From assembly GCA_905215695.1 (NCBI GenBank), contig CAJMQN010000016.1, positions 1 through 15,733 on the forward strand: a stretch of 15,733 nucleotides of DNA, read 5' to 3'. The notes below the pieces were generated by a model. The model ran no database searches. It saw only the letters and a program-made list of their open reading frames with translations, and was not told where the DNA came from. The translations under genes and the position numbers were made by a program. Shown piece by piece: positions 14,516 to 15,733 of this stretch (position 1 is the stretch's first letter; each line of letters opens with the position of its first letter). Source of the DNA: an uncultured bacterium. Lineage in GTDB: Bacteria > Bacillota > Clostridia > Christensenellales > HGM11417.

Positions 14516-15733
14516 ATGGGATTCATCAAGACTGCAATTCGGAGACCGGTGACGATCTTCATGCTCATTCTCTGCGTCCTGCTTTTCGGAGTGATGGCAA
14601 TTTTCAACATGCCCGTCGCGCTGTTGCCGGACATGAATATGCCCATGCTGACGGTGGTGACGGCTTACCCGGGAGCAAGCCCCGAGGATGTCGAAGAGGA
14701 TTTGACCGTTGTGCTCGAAAAAGAGCTCAAGACCTTGAGCGGACTGAACTCGATTCAGACCTATTCTTTGGACAACGTGTCGGCAATCCTCTTGGAATTT
14801 GAATTCGGGAGCGACACCTCCGAACTTGCGGACGCGGTGCGGAGCAAACTCGAACTCGTGAGTCTGCCGTCGGGCTGTGAGAGTCCGGTCGTACAGAATA
14901 TCGACCTCGGCGCAATGCCGATTGCAAAGGTAGCCGTGAGTGCGGCGGACGCGGAAACCCTCGTCAAAGAGGAGATTTCTCCCGCCTTTGAGAGTATCAA
15001 AGGCGTTTCGTCGGTGACGACGGTGGGGGCGAAGTCCCGCAAAATCGAGATTACCCCAAAGGATAACGTCATGGGCGTCCCCGTTCCCGCGACCCTGGCG
15101 GCGCTTCTCGTGCAGGCGATTTCGACGGGCGCATACGACATTCCGCTCGGCTCGATTACCGAGGACGGAAAACTTGTGACGGTGCGCAATGTGAGCGACA
15201 TCACGAGCGTCGAAGAGCTCAAGAGCCTTCCCATCGAAGTACCCTTCAACGGTTCAAACGTCATTCTGCCCCTATCAATGGTGGCGGACGTGTCCGAACC
15301 GATTGACGTCTATGAGGACGGAAAAGCGACGATCAACGGCGAACCCTGCATCATTTTGAGCGTCTATAAATTGCAGGACGGCAACACCACGAACATTGTG
15401 GACGCGCTGAAATCCAAAATAAAGGATTTCAACGAGACGGAAGGACTGTCCCTGACCCTTGTTGACGACCAATCGCAGTACATTTCGGACAGTATTTCGA
15501 GCGTTTGGAGTTCGCTCGCAATCGGGGCGGTTCTTGCGTTTCTCATTATCGTCCTGTTCCTTGCGAACGTGAAGAGTTCTCTCATCATCTCGCTGTCCAT
15601 GCCGCTCTCCGTCCTGCTCGCGCTGATTTGCCTCTTTGCGCTGAACATTTCTCTCAACCTCGTCTCTCTCGGCGGTCTCGCGCTCGGTATCGGCATGCTC
15701 GTTGACAACTCGATTGTGGTCATCGAAAGCATC
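14516..15733 (+). CDS. RND-family efflux transporter permease, N-terminal part
   Basis: The frame runs from ATG 14516 (after AGAGGGAG) off the right end, giving 406 residues of a protein normally of about 1,000. The start MGFIKTAIRRPVTIFM followed by TM1 (about 13-31) and NMPVALLPDM is typical of AcrB/HAE1-like proton-driven exporters. A porter domain follows (about 40-325), with the AYPGASPEDVEE motif at 50-61. TM2, TM3 and TM4 start near 332, 356 and 381. TM4 carries GMLVDNSIVVIE, with D397 at the first proton-relay aspartate and N398 where AcrB has a second one; the DN form is common in Bacillota and Bacteroidota. No membrane-fusion protein gene precedes it, unlike Gram-negative tripartite pumps, so it may act alone, like SwrC-type proteins. 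The substrate is unknown (drug, lipopeptide or other amphiphile). Confidence 0.93.
   Translation, partial: MGFIKTAIRRPVTIFMLILCVLLFGVMAIFNMPVALLPDMNMPMLTVVTAYPGASPEDVEEDLTVVLEKELKTLSGLNSIQTYSLDNVSAILLEFEFGSDTSELADAVRSKLELVSLPSGCESPVVQNIDLGAMPIAKVAVSAADAETLVKEEISPAFESIKGVSSVTTVGAKSRKIEITPKDNVMGVPVPATLAALLVQAISTGAYDIPLGSITEDGKLVTVRNVSDITSVEELKSLPIEVPFNGSNVILPLSMVADVSEPIDVYEDGKATINGEPCIILSVYKLQDGNTTNIVDALKSKIKDFNETEGLSLTLVDDQSQYISDSISSVWSSLAIGAVLAFLIIVLFLANVKSSLIISLSMPLSVLLALICLFALNISLNLVSLGGLALGIGMLVDNSIVVIESI

Noticed and set aside
1..15733. tRNA, rRNA, CRISPR array, insertion sequence, attachment site or prophage
   Set aside because: I looked for cloverleaf-like and repeat-spacer patterns, transposase or integrase motifs and target duplications by eye and saw none.

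Overview
The window reads as a chromosomal segment of an anaerobic, GC-rich member of the Bacillota, most likely an uncultured Clostridia-type gut bacterium. The signs are strong AGGAG-type ribosome binding sites, extended -10 promoters, a perfect CIRCE operator in front of groES-groEL, RNase J, a YGX-type MBG surface protein with a C-terminal membrane anchor, and the Bacillota-style trmR/trhP tRNA pair. Base and codon use look even throughout. I see no transposase, integrase, phage gene, tRNA, rRNA or CRISPR array. This is core chromosome rather than an island.

Layout. (1) 1-1347 (+): 3' end of a large repetitive MBG-domain surface protein, closed by a strong bidirectional terminator. (2) 1441-1563: a small cluster of hairpins, partly mutually exclusive, lying 3' of the serine genes. 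(3) 3816-1568 (-): serC-serA, two of the three phosphoserine-pathway steps, with a leader carrying two tandem hairpins. (4) 3930-4050: a divergent promoter region with two near-ideal promoters sharing the same 11-base -10 region. (5) 4099-6270 (+): a 723-residue coiled-coil protein I do not recognise, as a single-gene unit with its own terminator. (6) 6459-11313 (+): RNase J, then trmR abutting it (TAG|ATG), then trhP, then an SGNH/GDSL-hydrolase gene interrupted by TAA at codon 5, ended by a second bidirectional terminator. (7) 13302-11362 (-): groES-groEL under CIRCE/HrcA-type control. (8) 13510 to the end (+): dCMP deaminase, a cytoplasmic cyclophilin and the first 406 residues of an RND-family exporter, apparently one operon.

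How they fit together. serC and serA make phosphoserine from 3-phosphoglycerate. trhP and trmR are predicted to act in sequence on U34 of tRNAs (U to ho5U to mo5U), here transcribed behind an RNA-decay nuclease. GroES/GroEL and the cyclophilin are folding factors, in separate units. The MBG protein and the RND pump act at the cell surface and membrane.

The items most worth a second look are the early stop codon in the SGNH hydrolase, the unrecognised coiled-coil protein with a repeated PxxxQ...EIxxLK motif, the RNase J-trmR-trhP arrangement, and the competing hairpins at 1441-1563. I did not find a clearly new multi-gene defence or mobile system.
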